A stretch of DNA of 64,000 nt. Source: an uncultured Flavobacteriaceae bacterium (GTDB lineage: Bacteria > Bacteroidota > Bacteroidia > Flavobacteriales > Flavobacteriaceae). The position numbers and the translations under genes were made by a program. The notes under the pieces are model-generated. The model was not told where the DNA came from, searched no databases, and saw only the letters and a list, made by a program, of their open reading frames with translations. The stretch's first letter is position 1; each line of letters begins with the position of its first letter. The stretch is from assembly GCA_947494825.1 (NCBI GenBank), contig CANLWN010000006.1, positions 62,001 to 126,000 of the forward strand. Reading direction: 5' to 3'. Of this stretch, positions 55,182 through 64,000 are shown in pieces.

Positions 55182-56710
55182 TGAACCTTTCCCATCAGGC
55201 GTTTCATCAATGGAGAAAATAATAATACCACAGCACCTGCAGCAAAGGAATATTTTGCAATAAGACTGAAACCATCCAGATATACATCCAGGGTTTCCAA
55301 ACCACCCACATTGCTATCTGTGCTTTCTATGGCCAATTGCTTGGAAATAAACCCTACGATTTGAAAGGCATAGGCCGAGGAGAGAAACCAGATGCCCATC
55401 ATAAAGGCTACGATGCGTTTGGGTGAGAGATCCGTAATTTTTGACAGTCCCACGGGAGACATAAACAACTCTCCAACGGAAATGATAAAATATAACCACA
55501 ACAGATATGAAAAAGGCACCATGCCGTTTTCATCGGCACTACCTCCGCTTTGTGAAACCACATAAAAACTAATCCCAGCCAAAATTAGACCCATACCAAA
55601 TTTATAGGGTGTACGAGGATTAAGATTCTTTTTGGAAAGAAAAGTCCAGAGTAAAGACACCGGTATGGCCAATATGAATATAAAAAGGGAATTCAATGAA
55701 TTGGTCTGACTGGCATTGATCAGGGATAGATTAACGTTTCGCTCTGCAAACAAGGTGATTACACTTCCGTGCAGTTCGTGAAAGCCCCAAAAAATGGTCA
55801 TGAAAAAGGTAATCAGAATGGCCATAAACAACTTCTTCCGTTCATCCAAAGTGGCCTTATACATAACATAGGCCATGTAGACTAAAATCATTAGTCCGAT
55901 TACCTTAAATATAACATTCACAATGTTTTGATCTTCCAGCCAAGTTCCTTCTTCTCCAAGCGATTTGTATGAGTAAAGCAGGAAAGCAATCAATGGTGCC
56001 GCCAAAAATGATAAAATAGGAATAAGGGTTTTTTGAGGAATGCCCCATACCTTCTTCTCATAGATTTCCATGCTTGGTGGGAGGCCTCTATCACCAAAGA
56101 CATTTTTTTTGATCCCGCTCCAGAAGAACATCAAGCCTGTCAGCATTCCAATTCCGGCAAGACCAAAACCATAATGCCACCCATAGGTCTCACCCAACCA
56201 ACCACAAAGTAAAGGTGCGGCAAAACCTCCTATATTGATTCCCATATAGAAAATGGTAAATCCAACATCCTTTTTTGGGTCTCCGTGTTTATACAGTGTT
56301 CCTACAAAAGTGGAAATATTGGGTTTAAAAAATCCGTTACCGACTACTATAAATGCCAAAGCAAGAAAAAAAGTTACATTGTTTTCAATGGCCAGTACAA
56401 AATGGCCCAAGGACATGAGAATACCTCCCAGAAAAATGGACTGGCGCATCCCTAATATTTTATCCGATATACGGCCTCCGATTACCGTAGAGGCGTATAC
56501 CAGGGAACCGTAGGAGGCATAAACAGCAGCAGCAGCATAGTCACGCTCCACCAAAGCTTCAAAAATAACTTTGACCATGTAAAGGGTAAGCAATGCCCGC
56601 ATGCCATAGAAGCTAAAGCGTTCCCATAATTCGGCAAAAAACAAATAAAATAAGCCCTTGGGGTGCCCAAAGAGTTGTTTCTCCTCGGGTAATTGGGATG
56701 TGGTTTCCAT
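55178..56710 (-). CDS. POT/PTR2-family proton-dependent oligopeptide transporter
   Basis: 510 residues, about 12-14 membrane helices. FAELWERFSFYGMRALLTLYMV carries the ExxER proton-coupling motif of helix 1, and FTIFYMGINIGGFAAPLLCGWLGETYGWHYGFG is the PTR2 signature (positions about 150-182). It imports di- and tripeptides. The dipeptidyl peptidase IV gene directly upstream on the same strand could supply them, so the pair is a plausible peptide-use unit. Confidence 0.95.
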   Translation of the reverse strand: METTSQLPEEKQLFGHPKGLFYLFFAELWERFSFYGMRALLTLYMVKVIFEALVERDYAAAAVYASYGSLVYASTVIGGRISDKILGMRQSIFLGGILMSLGHFVLAIENNVTFFLALAFIVVGNGFFKPNISTFVGTLYKHGDPKKDVGFTIFYMGINIGGFAAPLLCGWLGETYGWHYGFGLAGIGMLTGLMFFWSGIKKNVFGDRGLPPSMEIYEKKVWGIPQKTLIPILSFLAAPLIAFLLYSYKSLGEEGTWLEDQNIVNVIFKVIGLMILVYMAYVMYKATLDERKKLFMAILITFFMTIFWGFHELHGSVITLFAERNVNLSLINASQTNSLNSLFIFILAIPVSLLWTFLSKKNLNPRTPYKFGMGLILAGISFYVVSQSGGSADENGMVPFSYLLWLYFIISVGELFMSPVGLSKITDLSPKRIVAFMMGIWFLSSAYAFQIVGFISKQLAIESTDSNVGGLETLDVYLDGFSLIAKYSFAAGAVVLLFSPLMKRLMGKVH

Positions 56711-56738
56711 ATGTTAAAAGTTTAGTTTGTTATCTGGT

Positions 56739-58955
56739 TTAGCCCTTAATCATAGCCTTAGGGGGCACATTGCTCTTTTCGGGTCGTTGATCACCCAGGT
56801 TTTTATGAATAAAGTCGGTCATTTTTGTAAAAAGGTGCAATCGGGTATTTCCGCCGTAAATACCATGGTTTTTGTCGGGATAGACCAGCCATTCAAATTG
56901 CTTATTGGCCTGCACCAGTGCTTCGATCATTCGCATGGTATTCTGCACATGTACGTTGTCGTCCCCTGAACCATGGATCAACAAGTATTTGCCCTTTAAG
57001 AGTTCGGGGTAGTTGAGCGGGGAGTTTTCGTCATAACCGCTTGGATTTTCCTGGGGCGTTTGCATGTACCGTTCCGTGTAGATGGTATCATAAAATCGCC
57101 AGGAGGTCACGGGTGCCACGGCAATGGCCATTTCAAAAACATCATTTCCCTTTAGCAGGCTGTTGGTAGCCATGAAACCGCCATAGCTCCATCCCCAAAT
57201 CCCGGTCCTGTCCTCATCTATATAGCTCAGGGCACTCAACTTTTCAGCAGCTGCTATTTGATCTTCCACCTCATATTTTCCCAATTCCTTTTGGGTCAGT
57301 TTTTTAAAGTCGCGCCCTTTAAAACCGGTACCCCTACCGTCAACGCAGGCAATAATGTAACCTTCTGAGGCCAGCATCTGGTACCAATAATCGTTGGCGC
57401 CCATCCATCGGTTGGCCACCTGCTGGGATCCCGGTCCGCTGTACTGGTACATTAAGAGCGGATACTTTTTGGAAGGGTCAAAGTCCTTGGGCTTGATCAT
57501 CCACATGTTTAGATCATTGCCGTTGATCGAAATGGTAGAAAATTCCTTGGGACTTAGCTCGTACCCCGTCAGCTTTTCCTTAAGCGGGCCATTATCGGTA
57601 ATATTTTTTAATTTCTTGCCTGTGGAGGCATTGTGTAGCGTATATTCCGGAGGCATGGTAGCGCTTGAAAAGGTGTTGATAAAATAGGTGAAGTCGCTAC
57701 TAAAGGCCGCCGAGTTTCTCCCATTGTTTGCGGCCAGGCTCTTTTTGTTATTCCCCTTCTTATTCACACTGTATACACCACGATTAATGGAACCGCTTTC
57801 CGTGGATTGGTAATAGACCCTGTCCTGATTTTGATCATAGCCGTAATAATCGGTCACTTCCCATTCCCCCTTTGTAATCTGATTTTTTAGGTTTCCATCC
57901 CTGTCGTACAGATAAATATGGTTGTACCCATCTTTCTCACTGGTCCATATGAAGCTGTCATCGGCCAAAAAGGTAAGATTATCGGTCACATCCACATAGG
58001 CCTCATCCGCATCCTCCAAAATTAGGGATACCGAATTGTCCTTGGCGTTCACCGCGTGTAGTTTAAGGCTGTTCTGATGACGGTTCGTGGTCTGAACACT
58101 CAAGAAATCGGGACGATTCATCCATTTGATCCGGGGAATATAATAGGGATTGCCCAAATCTACATTGGATATGTCGCCGCTCTTTACATCATACATATGT
58201 AGGGATACCGTTGCATTTTCCTCCCCGGCCTTAGGGTATTTGAACACGTGTGGACTTTGGTAGAGGCCCTGGCCATATACATCCATGGAAAACTCGGGAA
58301 CATTGGTCTCATCAAAGCGGAGAAAAGCAATTTTAGATCCATTGGCGTTCCAGGCAAAGGCCCTTACAAAGGCGAATTCCTCCTCGTAGACCCAATCGGT
58401 CACCCCATTGATTATTTTATTTTCCACCCCGTCCTTGCTTATCTGTTTGGTTTCCTTGGAGGCGATATCAAAAATATATATGTTGTTTTCCCGGACATAC
58501 GCCACCTGTTCGTTGTTGGGTGATAGGCTTGGCTCCTGGATTTTAAGGTCGGAAATCTTCACCACCTCCTTGCTCTCAATGTCATAGATATAATAGATGC
58601 CCAAGCGGGACCGTCTAAAAATCGGTTCTACCTCGGTGGCCAACAATATTTTGGATTCGTCGGCACTAAATTCATAGGAACTGAACAAGGGTACTTTTTC
58701 AGCGCTGGAGGAAACCACTGTCCCGGTTCGCTCCAAGGTCTTATAATCATAGATATCTATGGCACTTGTTCCAGCGGCTCCGTTCGTGTTTAAAACGGTA
58801 TACTGTTTGCCGTTTTCCATTGATCGGAGCACTTCCATGCCCCGGGTCCTAAAGGCACCACTCCAAATTTCTTCTAAGCTTATTTGTTTTTGCTGTGCTT
58901 CGATGCCGGTGAAGTACGTAAGTAGGAAAAGTACGAGAAAGGCTGTTTTTTTCAT
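56739..58955 (-). CDS. Dipeptidyl peptidase IV (S9 family)
   Basis: 738 residues with a signal peptide (about 1-20). The N-terminal DPP IV beta-propeller (about 40-490) includes VTDWVYEEEFAFVRAFAWNANGSKIAFLRFDE (positions about 189-220), with the Glu-Glu pair that holds the substrate N-terminus. The C-terminal alpha/beta hydrolase has Ser590 in GWSYGG, Asp665 in GSGDDNV and His697 in KNHGI. It removes X-Pro or X-Ala dipeptides in the periplasm. The gene is 28 bp upstream of the peptide transporter. Confidence 0.95.
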   Translation of the reverse strand: MKKTAFLVLFLLTYFTGIEAQQKQISLEEIWSGAFRTRGMEVLRSMENGKQYTVLNTNGAAGTSAIDIYDYKTLERTGTVVSSSAEKVPLFSSYEFSADESKILLATEVEPIFRRSRLGIYYIYDIESKEVVKISDLKIQEPSLSPNNEQVAYVRENNIYIFDIASKETKQISKDGVENKIINGVTDWVYEEEFAFVRAFAWNANGSKIAFLRFDETNVPEFSMDVYGQGLYQSPHVFKYPKAGEENATVSLHMYDVKSGDISNVDLGNPYYIPRIKWMNRPDFLSVQTTNRHQNSLKLHAVNAKDNSVSLILEDADEAYVDVTDNLTFLADDSFIWTSEKDGYNHIYLYDRDGNLKNQITKGEWEVTDYYGYDQNQDRVYYQSTESGSINRGVYSVNKKGNNKKSLAANNGRNSAAFSSDFTYFINTFSSATMPPEYTLHNASTGKKLKNITDNGPLKEKLTGYELSPKEFSTISINGNDLNMWMIKPKDFDPSKKYPLLMYQYSGPGSQQVANRWMGANDYWYQMLASEGYIIACVDGRGTGFKGRDFKKLTQKELGKYEVEDQIAAAEKLSALSYIDEDRTGIWGWSYGGFMATNSLLKGNDVFEMAIAVAPVTSWRFYDTIYTERYMQTPQENPSGYDENSPLNYPELLKGKYLLIHGSGDDNVHVQNTMRMIEALVQANKQFEWLVYPDKNHGIYGGNTRLHLFTKMTDFIHKNLGDQRPEKSNVPPKAMIKG

Positions 58956-59069
58956 ATTGTATTTTGCAATGTTTAAAATCTTCCAAGTTTACTAATTATT
59001 TAACAGAAAAGTAAACTTTCGTTCCAAATTGTTACAAGATCCGTGCCTTTTAACATCCGGCCGGGCTGC

Positions 59070-59100
59070 TTTAGCGATTATTTGCTTTGTGCTATCTTTG
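59070..59100 (+). promoter_or_regulatory. Promoter of the mevalonate-pathway pair
   Basis: TTTA at 59070-59073 (one base off TTTG), 19-bp spacer, TATCTTTG at 59093-59100. The predicted transcript start (about 59107) excludes the GTG at 59043 as a start codon and supports 59121. Confidence 0.55.
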
Positions 59101-59120
59101 AAAGTAGAAACCCAGACCAT

Positions 59121-60440
59121 ATGATCGCTCCTATTGAAGGATTTTCCAAGCTTACCAAAGCAGAAAAGATAGATTGGATCGCTGCCAATTACACAGATAA
59201 TCCCCAGGTCACCAAAAACATCCTGCAACGCTATTGGAATTCGGATAACCAGCTTCAAAAATTGCATGACGAGTTTATCGAGAATACCCTGACAAACTAT
59301 TACCTTCCTTTGGGTATCGCACCCAATTTTCTAATCAATGGCAATTTGTACGCCATTCCCATGGCAATAGAGGAAAGTTCCGTGGTAGCGGCGGCCAGCA
59401 AGGCAGCCAAATTTTGGTTGGACAGGGGCGGATTTAAGGCCAGTGTACTTGGGACCGAAAAAATTGGGCAGGTACACTTTATGTTCCGAGGAGATACTAA
59501 AAAATTGGAAAAGTTCTTTGTTACGGTCAAGCCGCAGTTGATAGCGGATGCCCGACCGATTACCAAGAACATGGAAAAACGTGGCGGGGGCATCCGCGAT
59601 ATTGTCCTACGGAATAGGACGGACCAAATGGCGGACTATTATCAGCTGCATTGCACTTTTGACACACTGGATGCCATGGGAGCCAATTTTATAAACTCCT
59701 GTTTGGAACAGTTTGCCAGAACATTAAAAACGGAGGCACTAAAAGTCAACTACTTTTCCGAGGCCGAAAAAAATGTGGAGGTGGTCATGAGTATTCTCTC
59801 CAACTATGTCCCCAACTGCTTGGTCAGGGCGGAAGTGAGTTGTCCTCTGGCCGATTTAAACGAAGATCCGGCTATAGCTCCTGAGGAACTTGCCCGTAAA
59901 ATGGTACGGGCCGTGGCCATTGCCAAGACCGAGCCGTACAGGGCCGTTACCCACAACAAAGGCATTATGAACGGTGTTGATGCCGTGGTCCTGGCCACGG
60001 GAAACGATTTTAGGGCGGTAGAGGCCGGGGTACATGCTTATGCCTCCAGATCGGGCAACTATACCAGTCTCACCCATGCCGAGATAAAGGACGATCGGTT
60101 CAGGTTTTGGATAGAGATTCCGTTGGCCCTGGGAACGGTTGGGGGACTTACCAAACTGCATCCCCTGGTAAAACTGGCCCTGGACATTCTACAGCGACCT
60201 TCTGCCCAAGAGTTAATGCAAATTGTTGCCGTAGCGGGTTTAGCACAAAATTTTGCGGCCCTTCGTTCCTTGGTAACCACCGGTATACAGCAGGGGCATA
60301 TGAAAATGCATTTGCTCAACATCCTGAATCAAATGGGGGCCACGGCCTCCGAGAAAGCCATCCTTATAGACCATTTTAAGAACGATACGGCTACCCATAG
60401 TGCCGTGGTAGATGCATTTCATAAACTTAGGGACCACTAA
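59121..60440 (+). CDS. mvaA: Hydroxymethylglutaryl-CoA reductase, class II type
   Basis: 439 residues from the ATG at 59121. MAIEESSVVAAASKAAKFW holds the catalytic Glu region, THNKGIMNGVDAVVLATGNDFRAVEAGVHAYA the Lys/Asn/Asp core (positions about 276-307), GTVGGLTKLHPLVKLAL the substrate loop, and LVTTGIQQGHMKMHL the flap histidine. It reduces HMG-CoA to mevalonate; in Flavobacteriia this class serves isoprenoid biosynthesis in spite of the degradative name. It overlaps the next gene by one base (TAATG). Confidence 0.93.
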   Translation: MIAPIEGFSKLTKAEKIDWIAANYTDNPQVTKNILQRYWNSDNQLQKLHDEFIENTLTNYYLPLGIAPNFLINGNLYAIPMAIEESSVVAAASKAAKFWLDRGGFKASVLGTEKIGQVHFMFRGDTKKLEKFFVTVKPQLIADARPITKNMEKRGGGIRDIVLRNRTDQMADYYQLHCTFDTLDAMGANFINSCLEQFARTLKTEALKVNYFSEAEKNVEVVMSILSNYVPNCLVRAEVSCPLADLNEDPAIAPEELARKMVRAVAIAKTEPYRAVTHNKGIMNGVDAVVLATGNDFRAVEAGVHAYASRSGNYTSLTHAEIKDDRFRFWIEIPLALGTVGGLTKLHPLVKLALDILQRPSAQELMQIVAVAGLAQNFAALRSLVTTGIQQGHMKMHLLNILNQMGATASEKAILIDHFKNDTATHSAVVDAFHKLRDH

Positions 60441-61354
60441 TGGTGCAGGAATTCTACAGCAACGGAAAACTGCTGTTGTCCGGGGAGTATGCTATCCTGG
60501 ATGGCGCCTACGGATGGGCCGTTCCCACGAAGTACGGGCAATACCTAAAGGTAACAGATAATGATACGGGCCACTTGTCCTGGAAAAGTTTGGACCACAA
60601 GGGGAAGCCTTGGTTCCATGCCGTTTATGATATTGAGCGTCTCAATGAAATTTCCTGTTCCGATAAAAAGCTATCCCACGGGTTGCTGCAAATTCTCTCG
60701 GAAGCAAAAGCATTGAACCCGGATTTCCTATCGGGAGATAAAGGCTGCACCATAGAAACCCGTTTGACCTTTCCCAGAAACTGGGGTCTGGGCACTTCCT
60801 CCACCCTGATTAACAATATTGCCCGCTGGGCCAAGGTAGATCCCTATCGATTACTAGCGGGAACGTTTGGCGGTAGCGGGTATGACATTGCTGCGGCCCT
60901 GTACAATACCCCGATACTGTACCATATAGACAAAGGGCATCCCAAGGTACGCGAAATAGCGTTTCATCCCCGGTTCAAGGAGGGGCTCTTTTTTATCTAT
61001 TTGAACAAGAAAAGAAACAGTAGGGAGGCCATTTCCGAATACAGGACGCGCCAATTGGATAAAACGGAATTGGTGCACCGCATTAGCCAGATTACCGAAA
61101 AACTTGTTGCTACTCAAAGTATCGATGATTTTATGCAACTCATATCGCAACACGAACACTTGTTATCCGAGGCACTGGGCGTTCAAACCATTAAGGCAGA
61201 GCTGTTCCCCGATTACGTGGGTGCCATTAAAAGTTTGGGGGCCTGGGGCGGTGATTTTGTGCTGGCCGTTGGCCCAGGTGAAGAAACCCTGGCCTATTTT
61301 AAGGGCAAGGGATTTGATACTGTGATTCCGTATTCCGAAATGGTGCTAGTTTAA
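60440..61354 (+). CDS. GYDIA-family GHMP kinase, possible mevalonate kinase
   Basis: 304 residues. YSNGKLLLSGEYAILDGAYGWAVP is the GHMP N-terminal strand pair (positions about 5-28), NWGLGTSSTLINNIA the phosphate loop, and GTFGGSGYDIAAALYNTPILY contains the GYDIA name motif. The start overlaps the HMG-CoA reductase stop, so it most likely phosphorylates mevalonate or phosphomevalonate, though the substrate is unproven. Confidence 0.88.
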   Translation: MVQEFYSNGKLLLSGEYAILDGAYGWAVPTKYGQYLKVTDNDTGHLSWKSLDHKGKPWFHAVYDIERLNEISCSDKKLSHGLLQILSEAKALNPDFLSGDKGCTIETRLTFPRNWGLGTSSTLINNIARWAKVDPYRLLAGTFGGSGYDIAAALYNTPILYHIDKGHPKVREIAFHPRFKEGLFFIYLNKKRNSREAISEYRTRQLDKTELVHRISQITEKLVATQSIDDFMQLISQHEHLLSEALGVQTIKAELFPDYVGAIKSLGAWGGDFVLAVGPGEETLAYFKGKGFDTVIPYSEMVLV

Positions 61355-61390
61355 ATGTTTCCCCAGGTGGGCGAAAAGAAAAGGGGCTAT

Positions 61391-61470
61391 CTGAAAAGTA
61401 CTTAGATGTCTGTTCGAGCGTCCGCCTCCCGAAGTCTCGTGCGGAGGACGCTCGATGAGACAATTTTCAG
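61391..61470. repeat. Extended REP-like inverted repeat
   Basis: Nested arms from outside in: CTGAAAA/TTTTCAG, TGTCT/AGACA, CGAGCGTCC/GGACGCTCG, around a 20-odd-base centre. It lies between the convergent GHMP kinase and PpiD-like genes and could act as a two-way transcription barrier. A second perfect palindrome, TTAAGACA GG TGTCTTAA (61506-61523), overlaps the stop codon of the PpiD-like gene. Confidence 0.75.
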
Positions 61471-61519
61471 TTTGAATACCTTTCAGACCGCCTGGCTGTT
61501 CTAACTTAAGACAGGTGTC

Positions 61520-63640
61520 TTAATAAAACGTAGCCCTGTTATCCTCAATGTCGGATTCTTCCTTAAGTGCGTTGTACACGGCAGAACTTACCCTGTTGGC
61601 CTCGGAGGATCTCAGGTTTTGGGCATAAGTGCTGTAGTTATCCAATTTAGGGCCTTCTTCCTTTTTGGTAACGGTCAGCATAAAGATGCCATTTTCTCCC
61701 TCGATCAAAGCAGAGGTTTCCCCTTCTTGCAAAGAGAACGCCGTACCAACCACCAGGGGTTCCCTGCCCGATCCTGGAATCGTCGGGGATTTAACCGTTA
61801 GAGCAGAGGCCGTGGCCACGGAAATATTGTTGTCCTTGCCGAAAGCATCGAGCGATTTTCCGGTATTGGCCGCAATGATCTGGGCCGCCTTGCGCTCTTT
61901 CCTTATGAGGGGAAGCACTGTAGCGGAAGCGTCCTCAACAGACTTAACGCCTTCGCGGTGTTGCCCGGTCAGCTGTACAACAGCATAACCGTTGTTGATG
62001 TTGAAACGCTTAATGTCGCCAAGCTCGGTATCGTTATTAAACGCCCATTGTACAATACTGCGCTGGGCGGAAAGACCTGGCAAATTTTCGTCCATGGTCT
62101 TTATTTTGTTCACGGGCCGTACGGCGTATTCGCTTTCCTTGGCCAAATCGGCAAACGATTTTTCCGAAGAAGTAGTGCTCATTTCAAATTTTGTAGCATC
62201 GGTAAACAGCGTATTGATGGTTTCCTCCGAGGGTTCAATCTCTCTTACCAGGGTCGCTATCTTAACGATATCCTGCTTGTCATCAACCTTTACAATGTGA
62301 TAGCCAAACTCGGTCTCTACAAGATCTATGGTGTTCACAGGGTTCCCAAAGGCAAAATCGTTGAATTTATCGGTCATGACACCTTCTTGAAAATACCCTA
62401 GATCACCTCCCCTAGGAGCAGAAGGACCATCGGAATTATCACGTGCCAGTTGTGTAAAAATAGCACCTTCCTTTTTCGCTTCCTTTAGAAGTTCCTCGGC
62501 CTTTTTTTCGGCATCTTCCTTGCTTCTCTTAATTGCCGGATTGGCACGTTCCGCACCCTCCCAAGTAATTAAAATATGACTTGCCTTCACTGTTCCATTC
62601 ACCTTTCGGTCTATCATCCTGGACACCTTAAAGGCTTCACCGTCCTTATACGGGCCAAAAAGCTCACCCTCCTTTAGGGAAAGAAGGCTATCGGCAAACT
62701 TTACCGGAAGATCTTTCTTGGCCTTGTAAATGGTATCGAACTTAACATCCGAATTCCGGTCAAGAAAGGCCGCCACATCCGTGGTGGTCCTAAAACCTGG
62801 AATGGTGTCGGTAGTATCCCTTTCCTCAAAATATTCAACGGAATCATCCAACAAGTTGGTAATTTGCGTCCTAATGGCCGCCTCGTCTTCGGTAGAGGGC
62901 TTTTCCTCAAAATACACAAACTGGATGTCCCTGGCCTGCTCCTGCTTGTAATCGTCCTTATGGGCCTCAATATAGGCTTTAATGTCTTCCTTGGTCACGG
63001 TGACCGCACTGTCGGGTACCGAGGTGTAGGGTACGCGTACAAAACGAATGTCTACCTTGTCATTGGCCAACTTATAATCCAACTCCCCTTCCTTCAGGGT
63101 AGCCCCCACGCCAGCTTTGATCAAATTAAAATAGGTCTGCTCCTTAGCGCTCTGTATAATCCTTGCTTCGTCCTGAAGCCAAAGTTGGTATTGTGAAGGA
63201 TTGTTTACACTGAGATCTGCAATGAAATCCCTGAATTTGGATTCGTCAAAGACGCCACTTTCATTTAGAAATTGCGGGCTTTGTGCGTAGGCCGGATTGG
63301 ATTTGATAAAATTTATAATTTGATCTTGCTCAATATCGATGCCCAAATTTTCGAACTGCTGTCCCAAAATGGCATTTCTGACCTCTTGGTCCCAAACGGT
63401 ATTGACCAATTGCATGGAGCTAGTATTGGGGCCAAATTGTCGTGAAACTGCTTCTATCTTTTGTCTGAACTGGTCGATGGAAATTTCATCCCCGTTGATC
63501 TCCGCCACTGTGGAACCCACTTTTCCCCCACCAAAATCATTGCTCGTAAATATCCCGGATATAACGAATGCAAAAAGGGCCATACCAATGATCAAGATCA
63601 AGATAGTGGTCCGTTTTCTAATATTCTCTAAAATTGCCAT
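61520..63640 (-). CDS. PpiD/SurA-like periplasmic peptidylprolyl isomerase
   Basis: 706 residues. One inner-membrane helix (about 12-30) followed by a SurA-N-type chaperone region (INGDEISIDQFRQKIEAVSRQ) and one parvulin domain (about residues 345-455: VKASHILITWEG, GGDLGYFQEGVMTDKFNDFAF, VETEFGYHIVKVDD). The C-terminal 230 residues contain a further parvulin-like but degenerate part. It assists folding of exported and outer-membrane proteins. The layout is that of PpiD, common in Bacteroidota. Confidence 0.93.
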   Translation of the reverse strand: MAILENIRKRTTILILIIGMALFAFVISGIFTSNDFGGGKVGSTVAEINGDEISIDQFRQKIEAVSRQFGPNTSSMQLVNTVWDQEVRNAILGQQFENLGIDIEQDQIINFIKSNPAYAQSPQFLNESGVFDESKFRDFIADLSVNNPSQYQLWLQDEARIIQSAKEQTYFNLIKAGVGATLKEGELDYKLANDKVDIRFVRVPYTSVPDSAVTVTKEDIKAYIEAHKDDYKQEQARDIQFVYFEEKPSTEDEAAIRTQITNLLDDSVEYFEERDTTDTIPGFRTTTDVAAFLDRNSDVKFDTIYKAKKDLPVKFADSLLSLKEGELFGPYKDGEAFKVSRMIDRKVNGTVKASHILITWEGAERANPAIKRSKEDAEKKAEELLKEAKKEGAIFTQLARDNSDGPSAPRGGDLGYFQEGVMTDKFNDFAFGNPVNTIDLVETEFGYHIVKVDDKQDIVKIATLVREIEPSEETINTLFTDATKFEMSTTSSEKSFADLAKESEYAVRPVNKIKTMDENLPGLSAQRSIVQWAFNNDTELGDIKRFNINNGYAVVQLTGQHREGVKSVEDASATVLPLIRKERKAAQIIAANTGKSLDAFGKDNNISVATASALTVKSPTIPGSGREPLVVGTAFSLQEGETSALIEGENGIFMLTVTKKEEGPKLDNYSTYAQNLRSSEANRVSSAVYNALKEESDIEDNRATFY

Positions 63641-63854
63641 GCTATGGATTGTTTAAAATCAGTTTGCGAAATTACCATTTTCTTTCTTCTATTTAAAATT
63701 TTTGCCTTACAAAAATTAGGGGAAACACCTATACGGCCGCCCTTGGCATTCCAACGGCTCGGATTTTGCCTCCCGACATATTTTAGGTGCCCGATCAAAA
63801 ATTGCAAGCTACGTATAATGAGAAAGGAAACGCAAGCATACCGGGAGCAGGAAT

Positions 63855-64000
63855 CTATTCCTTTTCCAACACCCTGAGCTTCACCAAATCGATCTTGGTG
63901 CTGGAAACCTCCAAGATGGTGAATACAAAATTGGCGACCCTGATTTCCGTATCCTGTTCGGGTATTTCCCCGGTCTCGTTGACGATTAGGCCGCCCAGGG
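63855..64000 (-). CDS. HlyC/CorC (CNNM)-family protein, C-terminal fragment
   Basis: The last 47 codons plus stop (63857-63855) are in the window; the gene enters from the right edge. The sequence LGGLIVNETGEIPEQDTEIRV followed by FVFTILEVSSTKIDLVKLRVLEKE (positions near the C-terminus) matches the CorC_HlyC transporter-associated domain that ends CNNM-type membrane proteins, thought to act in magnesium or cobalt handling. GldE belongs to the same family and cannot be excluded. The 214 bp between this gene and the PpiD-like gene hold no clear feature. Confidence 0.75.
   Translation of the reverse strand, partial: LGGLIVNETGEIPEQDTEIRVANFVFTILEVSSTKIDLVKLRVLEKE

Noticed and set aside
63644-63877. 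Rightward 77-codon frame near the right edge
   Set aside because: Composition is not protein-like and it overlaps the end of the CorC/HlyC gene; no start signal.

Overview
The window is a chromosomal segment of a member of the Flavobacteriaceae (Bacteroidota). Evidence is a complete gldK-gldL-gldM-gldN block (type IX secretion and gliding motor), Bacteroidota-type promoters (TTTG, about 19-21 bp, TANNTTTG) upstream of several genes, no clear Shine-Dalgarno sequences, and many family-typical pairs such as MiaB with a sigma-54 activator, LptE with SecG, and HMG-CoA reductase with a GYDIA-type GHMP kinase. The genus cannot be fixed from the sequence alone; a marine Muricauda/Maribacter-like organism is a guess. 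Most of the window is conserved housekeeping and envelope DNA, with no prophage, transposase, integrase or CRISPR array.

Layout. 1-600: the start of a leftward sodium:alanine symporter, then a promoter, two 105-bp tandem repeats that each begin with the 5' end of a tRNA, and an intact initiator tRNA-fMet with terminator. 844-4566: small-metabolism and stress genes (nucleoside hydrolase, NTF2-like protein, AhpD-like protein, AraC-methylguanine methyltransferase fusion). 4734-7522: a tight cassette of thioredoxin-like protein, ApbE flavin transferase, DUF4266 lipoprotein and DUF3570 outer-membrane protein, the best candidate here for a poorly described redox system. 7534-15469: leftward MarR-controlled tripartite efflux operon (MarR, HlyD, RND, TolC) with a small CPXCG protein and an MFS exporter. 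15618-20095: secreted plant-type leucine-rich-repeat protein, ABC-F ATPase, DUF983 protein, FAD oxidoreductase.

20172-28670: leftward topA, then an arginase-fold protein that has lost metal ligands, followed by gldKLMN; a good promoter precedes the arginase-like gene. 28791-35296: LVIVD lipoprotein (leftward), then rightward miaB, sigma-54 activator, two tandem lptE paralogues, a hypothetical protein and secG. 35442-37453: groES-groEL with a REP-like inverted-repeat pair between them. 37694-45489: GAF-domain protein, purH with a possibly structured leader, and the cell-shape operon mreB-mreC-mreD-mrdA-rodA. 45486-50207: leftward secreted nuclease, arylsulfate sulfotransferase and tail-specific protease. 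50406-55181: surE, a small membrane protein, lpxB, NlpC/P60 hydrolase, ComEC. 55178-58955: leftward peptide transporter and dipeptidyl peptidase IV, a plausible peptide-use pair. 59121-61354: mevalonate-pathway pair. 61520-64000: PpiD-like isomerase and the C-terminus of a CorC/HlyC protein.

All assignments come from reading translated sequence by eye; no database search was run.
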